From Acidobacteria bacterium RIFCSPLOWO2_02_FULL_61_28 (GTDB lineage: Bacteria; Acidobacteriota; Terriglobia; 2-12-FULL-54-10): a DNA stretch of 32,096 nt. Shown one piece after another: positions 9,162 through 18,145 of the stretch. Position 1 is the stretch's first letter. The number at the start of each line of letters is the position of its first letter. The position numbers and the translations under genes are program-made. The stretch is taken from contig MEKR01000036.1 in assembly GCA_001767035.1 (NCBI GenBank), positions 1-32,096 of the forward strand, in the 5' to 3' direction. The notes beneath the pieces are model-generated. The model did no database searches and was not told the origin of the DNA. It was given only the letters and a program-made list of their open reading frames with translations.

Positions 9162-11069
9162 TCAATTGACGGCCACCGTCACGCCTGGCTGGCTCGATGC
9201 CCCTCCGACGCGCAGCAAAACCGGGACCGCCGCGCCCGGCGTGACGCCGGGGGGAATCCGCGCGTTGACCTGCAACAAGCCGGCAAAGCCGGGAGCAGAT
9301 CCCGCGAAGAGAACATCGGCCGCCAGGCCGCCGATCTCCAGCGAAACCGGAAGCAACGGCAGCGGAAAAGGAACCTCAGCCAATCGCCCATCCGATCCGG
9401 CGGGTGTTGTTTGCCCCTCGCCGGTCGCATAGACGACCACGACGGAGCCGCGTGGCGCCGGGTTCGCAGAAGAGTTGGGGGTCGTATCCTGATTCAAGAT
9501 TGCTCCCTGACCGCTCCCGCCGGACTGCGCGAAGATGCCGGGAGCCGCTTCGGCCACCAGCAGCGTCACCGGGCTTGTCAGCGCGCCTCGATATTGTACC
9601 TGCAACTGCGTGCTGGTTCTACCGGCAATCGCATAAGGGACCTGGGCGTTGACCTGATCGGCGCGCACAAAGTAGAGCGGCGCGGGAATCCCGTCGAAAA
9701 ACACTTGTGCCTCGGCGGTGGAGGTGCTGACGCGGCCCGAGGAATCAAGTTGCGCGCCGACTCCCTGATTCGGCCCGATCCCTGCGCCGAAGATCGTGGC
9801 GATCTTGCCGGGAGCCACCGCGTCGGGAAGAAAGGAGGCGGCGTTGACGATGCCTCCGCGATTCACCGCCGGTTGCGGATCCCCGCTTTCGATGATTTGA
9901 CGCACGCTGCCGCCGTAGTCCACCACGTACACTTCCCCGGCTTCATCCTCGCCGAAGGAACTGATGTTGCCCGCCGTGAGAAGTTGCTCCGCCTCCCACT
10001 GGCCGCCGGTCGTTTCCGTCAGCGCCCACAAGCGCCCCGAGCCGAAATCGCCGAACAGATACTTGCCGGTGAGCGATGGCGCGCTCTTGCCGCGATAGAC
10101 GTAGCCCCCGGTGACCGACGTGCCGAGGTCGCGGCCATAGTCGTGGATCGGCAGAATCAAACCGGTTTGATTGCAATTGGTCGAGGGCAAGAAGCAGAGC
10201 ATTCCCTCCATGATGTTCCAGCCGTAATTGCCGCCTTTGACGATGATGTCAATTTCCTCGCGGCGATTTTGCCCCACGTCTCCGGCGATCAATCGCCCCG
10301 TCAGGCGGTCAAAGGAAAACCGCCAGGGGTTGCGCAGGCCGTAGGCCCAGATCTCGTCGCGGCCCGCTCTGCCGACAAAAGGATTGTCCGGAGGCGACGC
10401 ATACGGCTCGCCCGAGTCCACGTCCATCCGCAGTATCTTCCCGAGCAGCGTCTCGACGTTCTGCCCGTTCCGCATCGGGTCGCCGGCCGAGCCGCCATCG
10501 CCCGTGCCTATATAGAGAAACCCATCCTGCCCGAACGCCAGCATTCCTCCGTTGTGGTTCGTGAAGGGTTGCGCAAACCGCAGCAGAATCCGCTCCGAGT
10601 TCCGGTTCGCCAGATTCGGATTCGCTGAAGAAACGGCGTATTCCGCGATGACGGTCTCCAGGCCCTCGGGGCCGTTTCGCGTGTAGTTCAAGAAAAACCG
10701 TCCATTGGCCGGATAACGGGGATGGAAGGCCAGCCCCAGCAAACCCAACTCACCGCCCGAACGCACGCGGTCCTGAATGTCTAAGAAAGGCGTGGGCAGC
10801 ATGGCTCCTGATGAGAGTATCCGAATCCGGCCGCCTTGCTCTACGACAAACAGTCGCCCGCTTCCGTCGCCCGCATGGGTGACGTAGAGAGGCGAGGAGA
10901 GGCCGGTGGCGATGGTTCGAAGCTCAATAGCGGCTTTGGCTGGCGCCCCTCCCAGCAGCAGGGCTGACCCGACAAGCACGCTCCAGAAGCGTTGCCGCCA
11001 AAGCCCTGTTCCGGGATGTTGGAGTATGGTGCGCACGAGCAAAGTATACCCTGCGTCGCAGGACCGCAT
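9162..11069 (-). CDS. PQQ-dependent sugar (glucose/sorbosone) dehydrogenase-type beta-propeller protein with TIGR03437-like C-terminal domain, secreted
   Basis: GLSSPLYVTHAGDGSGRLFVVEQGGRIRI, NHNGGMLAFGQDGFLYIGTGDGG, GKILRMDVDSGEPYASPPDNPFV, WAYGLRNPWRFSFDRLTGRLIAGDVGQNRREEID; C-terminus IVNAASFLPDAVAPGKIATIFGAGIGP...VNAQVPYAIAGRTSTQLQVQ. Start may be the internal GTG near 11036 just before the signal peptide. Confidence 0.9.
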   Translation of the reverse strand: MRSCDAGYTLLVRTILQHPGTGLWRQRFWSVLVGSALLLGGAPAKAAIELRTIATGLSSPLYVTHAGDGSGRLFVVEQGGRIRILSSGAMLPTPFLDIQDRVRSGGELGLLGLAFHPRYPANGRFFLNYTRNGPEGLETVIAEYAVSSANPNLANRNSERILLRFAQPFTNHNGGMLAFGQDGFLYIGTGDGGSAGDPMRNGQNVETLLGKILRMDVDSGEPYASPPDNPFVGRAGRDEIWAYGLRNPWRFSFDRLTGRLIAGDVGQNRREEIDIIVKGGNYGWNIMEGMLCFLPSTNCNQTGLILPIHDYGRDLGTSVTGGYVYRGKSAPSLTGKYLFGDFGSGRLWALTETTGGQWEAEQLLTAGNISSFGEDEAGEVYVVDYGGSVRQIIESGDPQPAVNRGGIVNAASFLPDAVAPGKIATIFGAGIGPNQGVGAQLDSSGRVSTSTAEAQVFFDGIPAPLYFVRADQVNAQVPYAIAGRTSTQLQVQYRGALTSPVTLLVAEAAPGIFAQSGGSGQGAILNQDTTPNSSANPAPRGSVVVVYATGEGQTTPAGSDGRLAEVPFPLPLLPVSLEIGGLAADVLFAGSAPGFAGLLQVNARIPPGVTPGAAVPVLLRVGGASSQPGVTVAVN

Positions 11070-11193
11070 CCTTCAAAATCGGACTGGGGGGAAGTTCGAA
11101 TTCGAGAGTTTCGGCTTTCCGACTTCGCAGCGGTTGGAGGACTTCGAACCGGCCAAGACGGGAAGGCCTTGATTCGATGAGCTTCGGGAGAGC

Positions 11194-13029
11194 TCACCGG
11201 AAGCTGGCGTTCAAGATTTTCTTTCGCAGCCGGATGGACTGCGGCGTTACTTCCACCAGTTCATCGTCGCGGATGAACTCGATGGCCTGTTCCAGGCTCA
11301 GGATGCGCGGCGGAACCAGGCGGATGGCCACGTCGGCGACGGAGGCGTGCATATTGGTCAGCTTCTTTTCCTTGACAATGTTGACGTCGAGGTCCTTGTC
11401 GCGCGCGTTCTCGCCGATCACCATTCCCTGGTAGACTTCCGTGCCCGGCGTGATAAAGATTTCTCCGCGCTCCTGCAAATTGAAAATGGCATAGCCGGTG
11501 GTCCTGCCGGGACGGTCGGCCACGAGCGACCCCGTAGGCCGGGACGGAATCTCGCCCTGCCACTCGATGTAGCCGTGGAACAGCGCGTTCAGGATGGCCG
11601 TGCCGCGGGTGTCGGTGAGGATTTCGCTGCGCAGTCCGATCAGGCCGCGGGAGGGTACGTGGAACTCCAGGCGCACCCGCCCCGAGCCGTGGTTCACCAT
11701 CTTCACGATCTTGCCCTTGCGGGTCCCCATCTTCTCCATCACCACGCCCAAGAACGTCTCGGGGCAGTCAATTTCCAACAGCTCCAGCGGTTCATGAAGT
11801 ATTCCGTTGATTTTCTTGGTCAGAATCTCCGGTTTGCCCACGGCCAGCTCATACCCTTCGCGCCGCATCATCTCGATGAGGATGGCAAGTTGCAGTTCCC
11901 CGCGGCCCATCACTTTGAACGAGTCGGGTCCGCCGGCCTCTTCCATCTTGATCGAGACGTTGGTGAGCAGTTCCTTCTCCAGCCGCTCGCGCAGATGACG
12001 GGAAGTCACGTAGGCGCCCTCGCGGCCCGCGAACGGCGACGTGTTCACCGTGAATTGCATGGCGATGGTCGGCTCGTCAATGGGGACGTGCGGCAGGGGG
12101 CGCGGCGTTTCCGGGTGGGTGACCGTTTCGCCGATGGTGATGCCTTCGACGCCCGCGATGGCCAGAATGTCGCCGGGCCGCCCTTCGGTTTCGTCCACCC
12201 GCTTCAGGCCCTCGAAGGAATAGAGCTTGGTGATCTTCGTCGTTTCGAGCGAGCCGTCCAGCTTCACGATGCCGACCAGGTCGCCCAACCGCAGGGTTCC
12301 CTCAAACACGCGGCCAATCGCCAGACGCCCCAGATAGTCGCTGTAGTCCAGGTTGGCGACGAGTATCTGGAGGATGCTTTCGGGATCGCCGGCCGGAGAA
12401 GGGATGTCGCTCAGGATGGCGTCAAACAACGGCCGCAGGTCTTGCGAGTCGTCGCCGGGCACTCGATGCGCCAGCCCCGCGCGCGCGTTGGTGTAGATCA
12501 CCGGGAAATCGAGCTGGTCTTCGGTGGCGTCGAGGTCAATGAAGAGGTCGTAGATTTCGTTGAGAACTTCCGGGATGCGCGCATCCGGCCGGTCTATCTT
12601 ATTGATGACCACAATGGGCGGGAGCTTCGCTTCGAGCGCCTTCATCAGCACGTAGCGCGTTTGCGGCAGCGGCCCCTCGCTCGCGTCCACCAGCAGCATG
12701 ACGCCGTCCACGATCTTCAGCGCGCGCTCCACCTCTCCGCCAAAATCGCTGTGGCCGGGCGTGTCCACAATGTTGATCTTGACGCCATGGTAGCGGATGC
12801 CGGTGGTTTTGGCCAGGATCGTGATGCCCCGCTCGCGCTCCAGTTCGTTCGAATCCATCACGCGTTCCGCCACCGTTTCGTTCACACGGAAGATGCCGCT
12901 CTGCTTGAGCATGGCGTCCACCAGCGTGGTCTTGCCGTGGTCCACGTGCGCGATAATAGCAATGTTGCGGATGCTTTCGTTGCGCACACCCTGCTCGGCC
13001 GGCGCAAACGACTGTGGTGTTGTTGCCAA
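11194..13029 (-). CDS. typA: Ribosome-associated translational GTPase TypA/BipA
   Basis: [72 protein letters not shown]; TypA-type C-terminus ([32 protein letters not shown]). Confidence 0.97.
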   Translation of the reverse strand: MATTPQSFAPAEQGVRNESIRNIAIIAHVDHGKTTLVDAMLKQSGIFRVNETVAERVMDSNELERERGITILAKTTGIRYHGVKINIVDTPGHSDFGGEVERALKIVDGVMLLVDASEGPLPQTRYVLMKALEAKLPPIVVINKIDRPDARIPEVLNEIYDLFIDLDATEDQLDFPVIYTNARAGLAHRVPGDDSQDLRPLFDAILSDIPSPAGDPESILQILVANLDYSDYLGRLAIGRVFEGTLRLGDLVGIVKLDGSLETTKITKLYSFEGLKRVDETEGRPGDILAIAGVEGITIGETVTHPETPRPLPHVPIDEPTIAMQFTVNTSPFAGREGAYVTSRHLRERLEKELLTNVSIKMEEAGGPDSFKVMGRGELQLAILIEMMRREGYELAVGKPEILTKKINGILHEPLELLEIDCPETFLGVVMEKMGTRKGKIVKMVNHGSGRVRLEFHVPSRGLIGLRSEILTDTRGTAILNALFHGYIEWQGEIPSRPTGSLVADRPGRTTGYAIFNLQERGEIFITPGTEVYQGMVIGENARDKDLDVNIVKEKKLTNMHASVADVAIRLVPPRILSLEQAIEFIRDDELVEVTPQSIRLRKKILNASFR

Positions 13030-13148
13030 GTTAATCTTTCTCTGATCCTTCGATTCCTAACCGGGATTTCCGCCAAGGGGGTTCCGGGCAGAGTCTTTAG
13101 TATACACCGGACCGGCTTCTGGAAGACAGTTCTATTTGTCTTAATGTC

Positions 13149-13162
13149 GCCCCTTCCGGGGC
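13149..13162. repeat. GCCCC-TTCC-GGGGC hairpin, part of a probable composite dispersed repeat
   Basis: Perfect 5-bp inverted repeat in the divergent typA/DUF433 intergenic region. Confidence 0.55.
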
Positions 13163-13189
13163 TTCGTGCGTTTGTATGAGTTTCGATCT

Positions 13190-13208
13190 CCCACGGCCAT
13201 GCCGTGGG
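13190..13208. repeat. Perfect palindrome CCCACGGC-CAT-GCCGTGGG
   Basis: 8-bp perfect arms with 3-nt spacer, read directly. Confidence 0.7.
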
Positions 13209-13335
13209 CCACAAGCTGACGCCCCTCTCGTGGCTGTTTTCAACGGACTTTCGTGAGAAACCAGTGACACTCTCCCGCGAACGATGTATGCTGGAATCGG
13301 AACGCGCGGCTGTGGTTCCTTACAGAGGCTGCATT

Positions 13336-13566
13336 ATGTCCCCAGAACGGCTCAAGCGAATCACCATTGACGAAGGCAAGTGCGGGGGGCGCCCCTGCAT
13401 TCGCGGAATGCGGATTCGCGTAACGGACATCCTGGAACTCCTCGGGGCGGGGGCCTCGTTTGATGAGATCCTCAAGGACTATCCTTACCTGGAGCGAGAG
13501 GACATCTTGGCAGCCATCGAATACGCTGCGCATCAGACAGACCATGCGGTGCTCCGATCAGCGTGA
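13336..13566 (+). CDS. DUF433 domain protein, predicted antitoxin of a DUF433/DUF5615 pair
   Basis: MSPERLKRITIDEGKCGGRPCIRGMRIRVTDILELLGAGASFDEILKDYPYLEREDILAAIEYAA matches the DUF433 pattern. ATG 13336 is preceded by acagagg and is preferred over the track start 13204. Confidence 0.88.
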   Translation: MSPERLKRITIDEGKCGGRPCIRGMRIRVTDILELLGAGASFDEILKDYPYLEREDILAAIEYAAHQTDHAVLRSA

Positions 13567-13889
13567 AGTGTCTCATTGACAATCAGCTTCCCCCTGCCCT
13601 CGCTCGATTCCTGACATCGCGCGGCGTCGAAGCCATCCACGTCACTGAAGTCGGGCTCGCCGAGGCTCGTGATCGAGACATTTGGAACTACACACTGGAA
13701 CACAATTACGTGCTTGTGACAAAGGATGACGACTTCCTCAACATTTCCTCTCAGTCGCCCGGTGGTCAGTTCGTCTGGGTACGATTGGGGAACTGTCGGG
13801 CTCCCGAGCTTCTCCAGGCGTTTGATCGCGTTTGGAGCGCGACAGAAGCTTGCTTGAACAAAGGCGACCGAGTCGTCGAAATTCGGTGA
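13563..13889 (+). CDS. DUF5615 family PIN-like protein, predicted toxin partner
   Basis: GTG start overlapping the DUF433 stop (GTGA). MKCLIDNQLPPALARFLTSRGVEAIHVTEVGLAEARDRDIWNYTLEHNYVLVTKDDDFLN has the PIN-like/Mut7-C-type acidic residues. Confidence 0.87.
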   Translation: MKCLIDNQLPPALARFLTSRGVEAIHVTEVGLAEARDRDIWNYTLEHNYVLVTKDDDFLNISSQSPGGQFVWVRLGNCRAPELLQAFDRVWSATEACLNKGDRVVEIR

Positions 13890-16522
13890 TGAATCCTTCC
13901 AGCGACAGCGAAGCGCCTCCCACGACAAGCCAGCCGTCGCCCCCTCCCACCCGCCGTCTCTTCCTGATAGACGCGATGAGTTACATTTTCCGCGCCTATC
14001 ATGCGCTGCCGCGGTTGACGAACAAACAAGGGATGGCCACGCAGGCCGTTTACGGGCTGCACAACATGCTGCGGAAGCTCGTGGCCGACTATCAGCCGGA
14101 GTACGTGGTCGCCGCATTCGATCTGGCCGGGCCGACGTTTCGCCACGAGTCGTTTGCCGATTACAAAGCCAATCGCGAGGAAATGCCGGACGAGCTGGCC
14201 GCGCAACTGCCCTACATCCGGGCCTTGCTCGACGCGCTGCGCATCCCCGTGCTGGCGCATCCCGGCTTCGAGGCCGACGACGTGATCGGCACGCTCGCGC
14301 GGCAGGCTGCTGCGCAGGACCTCGACGTGCTCATCGTTTCCAGCGACAAGGACATGATGCAGTTGGTGGGCGGCCGCGTGGCGATGATCAATCCTATGAA
14401 GGAGGACCTGCTCTACGACCGCGAGCGGGTCGTCGAGAAGCTCGGCGTGGCGCCCGAACAGGTGCCCGACCTGATGGCCTTGCAGGGCGACGCCGTGGAC
14501 AACATCCCCGGCGCGCCGGGCATCGGTCCGAAGGGCGCGCAAGAGTTGATTCAAAAATACGGGCGCGTCGAGGAATGTCTCGATCACGCCGCCGAAGTCC
14601 CGCGCAAGACCTACCGCGAGGCGCTGACCAACTACCGCGACCAAATCCTCCTGAGCAAGCAGCTCGCCACGATTGATACGGCCGTTCCGGTCGAGTTCCG
14701 CCCGGAAGAAGTCGCGCGCCAGGAGCCCGACCGCGAGAAACTGCGCGCGCTTTTTCAGGAGCTGGATTTCACCTCGCTCGTGCGGGAACTGCTGCCGGTG
14801 GCCGAGACCGGCCGCAAGGACTATCAGGAGCTGACCGGCGAAGTCGCACTGCGCGATTTTCTGAAGGGTCTCAGTAGAGAGCGAGCCGTCGCCCTGGCTG
14901 CGCGCGGGGACGAAACGGGAGCCATGCTCTCGGCCATGTCCCAGGAAGTCGCGCTTTCGCCGGAGCCGGGTGTCGCCCGAACGGTTCCGGCTTCCTTGCT
15001 GTCGCTGCTCCGGGCTTGGCTCGAAGACCCCGCAGACCCGAAAGCGGCTCACGATTCGAAATCCACGCGCCGGACGCTTGCGCGGCAGGGCATTCGACTC
15101 GAAGGAGTCCGGCACGACACGCTGCTTTACTCGTTCTTGCTCGATGCGAACGAGAGCAATCATTCGCTCGCCGCCGTGGTCGAGCGCCGGTTCGGGACGC
15201 GGCCTTCGGGGAGCCTCGCCGAGGAAGCCGATTGGGCCGGGCAGCTTGCCACGTTGCTCGAACCGGAGATGCGAGCGGCGGGGCTGGAACGGGTCTATAC
15301 GGAGATCGAGTTGCCGCTCGCTCCGGTGCTGGCTGAGATGGAGGCGGCGGGCGTCAAGCTCGACGTTGCGCAACTCAAGCGCCTCTCCGGGCAATTGGAG
15401 GCTGATCTCGAAAGGCTGCGCCGCCAGATTTACGAGTTGACCGGAACGGAGTTCAATATCAACTCGCCGAAGCAATTGGGCGAAGTGCTGTTTGAGAAGA
15501 TGGGGCTGCCCGCCCCGCGCAAGCGCGGCAAGAGCAAAGCGATCTCGACCGCTGCGGACGTATTAGAGGAACTGGCCGCAACGCACGAAGCGCCGCGCCG
15601 GGTGCTTGAATTCCGCCAGTTGGCCAAGCTCAAATCCACTTACGTGGATACGCTGCCGGAACTGATCCATCCGGTGACGGGCCGTATCCATACTACGTAC
15701 AACCAGGCAGGCGCGGCCACGGGCCGGCTGTCGTCGAGCAATCCCAATCTCCAGAACATCCCGATCCGCACGGAGCTTGGGCGCGAAATCCGGGCCGCGT
15801 TTGTGGCCGAAAATGGTTGCGTGCTGCTGGCGGCGGATTATTCGCAGATCGAATTGCGGCTGCTGGCCCACTTCAGCGAAGACGCGCTGCTGGTCGAAGC
15901 ATTCCGGCGCGGGGACGACATCCACGCGCTGACGGCCACCGCCGTCTTCGGCGTCCCGGCGGAAGAACAGACGCCGGAGCACCGCCGCCGCGCCAAGGCG
16001 ATCAACTACGGCATCGTCTACGGAATCAGCCCGTTCGGGCTGGCCCAGCAGACCGGAGCGGCAAAGGCCGAAGCCGAGGAGTTCATTAACCAGTATTTCA
16101 ACCGCTATCAGGGAGTGCGGAAGTTTATTGACGCCACGCTCGACGAAGTTCGCCGCACGCTCGAAGTGCGGACCTTCTCCGGGCGGCGGCGGCCAATTCC
16201 GGAGATCAACAGCAAGGATTTTAACGCGCGGCAGTTTGCCGAACGGACCGCCGTCAACACGCCGCTCCAGGGCAGCGCCGCGGACTTGATCAAGCTCGCC
16301 ATGCTGCGCATCCACCGCGAGCTGCGCGAAGGCGGCCTGCGCTCCCGCATGATCCTGCAAGTGCACGACGAGCTGGTGCTCGAAGTTCCCCGCGAAGAGA
16401 TCGTGCCGGCCGCCCGGATCGTCCGTGAGGGGATGGAACAAGCCTACGCTCTGCGCGTGCCTCTGATCGCGGAGGTGGCAGTGGGACCCAATTGGCGGGA
16501 TATGGAGGAGGTCGGAGAGTAA
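13889..16522 (+). CDS. polA: DNA polymerase I (N-terminal 5'-3' exonuclease, degenerate 3'-5' exonuclease, polymerase domain)
   Basis: LFLIDAMSYIFRAYHALP, FEADDVIGTLA, GDAVDNIPGAPGIGPKGA; polymerase motifs AADYSQIELRLLAH, RRRAKAINYGIVYGIS, LQVHDELVLEVP. ATG at 13889 overlaps the preceding TGA (TGATG). Confidence 0.96.
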   Translation: MNPSSDSEAPPTTSQPSPPPTRRLFLIDAMSYIFRAYHALPRLTNKQGMATQAVYGLHNMLRKLVADYQPEYVVAAFDLAGPTFRHESFADYKANREEMPDELAAQLPYIRALLDALRIPVLAHPGFEADDVIGTLARQAAAQDLDVLIVSSDKDMMQLVGGRVAMINPMKEDLLYDRERVVEKLGVAPEQVPDLMALQGDAVDNIPGAPGIGPKGAQELIQKYGRVEECLDHAAEVPRKTYREALTNYRDQILLSKQLATIDTAVPVEFRPEEVARQEPDREKLRALFQELDFTSLVRELLPVAETGRKDYQELTGEVALRDFLKGLSRERAVALAARGDETGAMLSAMSQEVALSPEPGVARTVPASLLSLLRAWLEDPADPKAAHDSKSTRRTLARQGIRLEGVRHDTLLYSFLLDANESNHSLAAVVERRFGTRPSGSLAEEADWAGQLATLLEPEMRAAGLERVYTEIELPLAPVLAEMEAAGVKLDVAQLKRLSGQLEADLERLRRQIYELTGTEFNINSPKQLGEVLFEKMGLPAPRKRGKSKAISTAADVLEELAATHEAPRRVLEFRQLAKLKSTYVDTLPELIHPVTGRIHTTYNQAGAATGRLSSSNPNLQNIPIRTELGREIRAAFVAENGCVLLAADYSQIELRLLAHFSEDALLVEAFRRGDDIHALTATAVFGVPAEEQTPEHRRRAKAINYGIVYGISPFGLAQQTGAAKAEAEEFINQYFNRYQGVRKFIDATLDEVRRTLEVRTFSGRRRPIPEINSKDFNARQFAERTAVNTPLQGSAADLIKLAMLRIHRELREGGLRSRMILQVHDELVLEVPREEIVPAARIVREGMEQAYALRVPLIAEVAVGPNWRDMEEVGE

Positions 16523-16612
16523 CTGAGGCCGTCACTGCGTACCCTGCTGTGAAGTCCTGCGAGAATCCTTATCGGGAGATCCGGGGATGAGACAGGCAAT
16601 TCCGCCAGCTAT

Positions 16613-16638
16613 GGGGATGAATCCCCTTCGGGGGTTTT
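16613..16638 (+). terminator. Possible rho-independent terminator (CCCC-TTCG-GGGG-TTTT) with overlapping alternative stem
   Basis: CCCC 16623-16626, UUCG loop, GGGG 16631-16634, TTTT 16635-16638; ~100 nt after the polA stop. Only four Ts. Confidence 0.5.
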
Positions 16639-16692
16639 GCGGTGCGCAAGCTGCCCCGGAATGCTGGTGAGAAATCCGGGCCGGCCCCAGTT

Positions 16693-16721
16693 GCCTCAGC
16701 CCGCGGCATCGCCTATACTCG
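16693..16721 (+). promoter_or_regulatory. Predicted sigma70-like promoter for the glutamate dehydrogenase-family gene
   Basis: TTGCCT (16693-16698), 17-nt spacer, TATACT (16716-16721); ~100 nt upstream of the ATG at 16824. Confidence 0.5.
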
Positions 16722-16823
16722 CAAGGAAAATTTTGCAGGGGAACCTGCGGGCGGTTTCAAGGTCCCGGCTTGCCGGGAAGGGACGGGCCGGGAGGCTCGG
16801 CGCCACGTGCGCCAACTTGAGCT

Positions 16824-18089
16824 ATGACTGATGCCGGAGCGGAGAAAGAATTAAATCCCTGGGAGTCGCAGGGCGCGCTGTTTGACGAAGCAGCGCGACG
16901 CTTGCAGCTCAATCCCGGCTTGGCGAAGGTGCTCCGCGAGCCGAGCAAGGAAATCATTCTGCACATCCCGGTGCAGATGGACTCCGGGGAACTGGAGCTG
17001 TTCACCGGCTACCGCGTGCAGCACAGCATCGCGCGCGGCCCGGGCAAGGGCGGCATCCGCTACACCCCCGACCTTACGCTCGACGAAGTGCGCGCGCTGG
17101 CGAGTTGGATGACCTGGAAGTGCGCCGTGGTCAACATTCCCTTCGGCGGCGCCAAGGGCGGGGTCGTCTGCGATCCGAAAAAACTTTCCAAGGGCGAACT
17201 GGAACGCATCACGCGCCGCTACACCGCCGAACTGCTCGATTTCCTCGGCCCGGAGCGCGACGTGCCCGCGCCCGACGTCAACACCGACGAGCAGGTGATG
17301 GCCTGGATCATGGACACCTACTCGATGCACGTGCGCCACACCACCACGGCCGTCGTCACCGGCAAGCCGCTCGACCTGGGCGGCTCGCGCGGCCGCCAGG
17401 AAGCCACCGGGCGCGGCTGCATGGTCGTCTGCGACGAGGCGCTGAAGCGGTTCAAGATGGCTCGCGACCGCACCCGCGTCATCATCCAGGGCTTCGGCAA
17501 CGTGGGCCGGGCGGCGGCGCAGCACCTTCATGCGGAGATGTACCGCGTCATCGGCATCGCCGAGAAAGACGGCGGCATCTACAACGCGAACGGCCTCGAC
17601 ATCCCCGCCCTGGTGGACTACCGCAAGGAAAATCGAACGATCGTCGGGTTCCCGGCAAGCGAGCCGGCCGACCCGCAGGAACTGCTCCTCGCCGACTGCG
17701 ACATCCTCCTCCCCGCCGCCCTCGAGAACCAGATCACCACCCGCAACGCCGACCGCATCAAAGCGCGGATCATCTGCGAAGGCGCCAACGGGCCGACCAC
17801 GGCCGCGGCTGACGAAATCCTCGAACAGCGCGGCGTCTTCGTGATCCCCGACATTCTGGCCAACGCCGGCGGCGTCACGGTCTCCTATTTCGAGTGGGTG
17901 CAGGACCGCCAGGGCTATTTCTGGACGCTGACGCAGGTGCGCGAGCGGCTGGAGCGGATCATGCGCTCCGCCTTCTTCGACGTCATGGGCTACGCCGAGC
18001 AGCACAGCGTCCGCCCGCGCATCGCCGCCTACATGCTCGCCATTGACCGTGTCGCCTTCGCCGTCCAGTTGCGCGGGATCTATGCGTAG
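16824..18089 (+). CDS. Glu/Leu/Phe/Val dehydrogenase family protein (probable glutamate dehydrogenase)
   Basis: [102 protein letters not shown]. Confidence 0.95.
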   Translation: MTDAGAEKELNPWESQGALFDEAARRLQLNPGLAKVLREPSKEIILHIPVQMDSGELELFTGYRVQHSIARGPGKGGIRYTPDLTLDEVRALASWMTWKCAVVNIPFGGAKGGVVCDPKKLSKGELERITRRYTAELLDFLGPERDVPAPDVNTDEQVMAWIMDTYSMHVRHTTTAVVTGKPLDLGGSRGRQEATGRGCMVVCDEALKRFKMARDRTRVIIQGFGNVGRAAAQHLHAEMYRVIGIAEKDGGIYNANGLDIPALVDYRKENRTIVGFPASEPADPQELLLADCDILLPAALENQITTRNADRIKARIICEGANGPTTAAADEILEQRGVFVIPDILANAGGVTVSYFEWVQDRQGYFWTLTQVRERLERIMRSAFFDVMGYAEQHSVRPRIAAYMLAIDRVAFAVQLRGIYA

Positions 18090-18118
18090 CATCCGAGCCG
18101 CGATCGTAAGAGAGCGGT
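18090..18118 (+). repeat. Dispersed REP-like repeat copy 1 (CATCCGAGCCGCGATCGTAAGAGAGCGGT)
   Basis: 29 nt starting immediately after the TAG at 18087-18089; two mismatches to copy 2 at 21902-21930. Confidence 0.85.
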
Positions 18119-18145
18119 CACCAAACGCGAGGAAGAGGGTTTCCA

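Noticed and set aside
11347-13179. 610-aa plus-strand ORF antisense to typA
   Set aside because: Shadow ORF of low complexity (His/Val/Arg/Gln-rich) opposite a certain TypA gene.
13766-15475. 569-aa minus-strand ORF antisense to polA
   Set aside because: Shadow ORF; the opposite strand carries conserved PolI motifs.
16731-16756. 14-nt match AGGGGAACCTGCGG in the GDH-gene leader to helix 45 of 16S rRNA (GGAA-loop hairpin)
   Set aside because: A 14-nt match to a ~1.5-kb RNA over a 32-kb window on both strands has an expected count of order 0.3-0.4 by simple 4^14 reasoning, so it is not significant; no other rRNA similarity nearby.
16763-16778. TCCCGGC-TT-GCCGGGA inverted repeat in the GDH-gene leader, considered as a riboswitch stem
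   Set aside because: The 2-nt loop cannot close as a 7-bp RNA hairpin and I see no consensus of a known riboswitch class.
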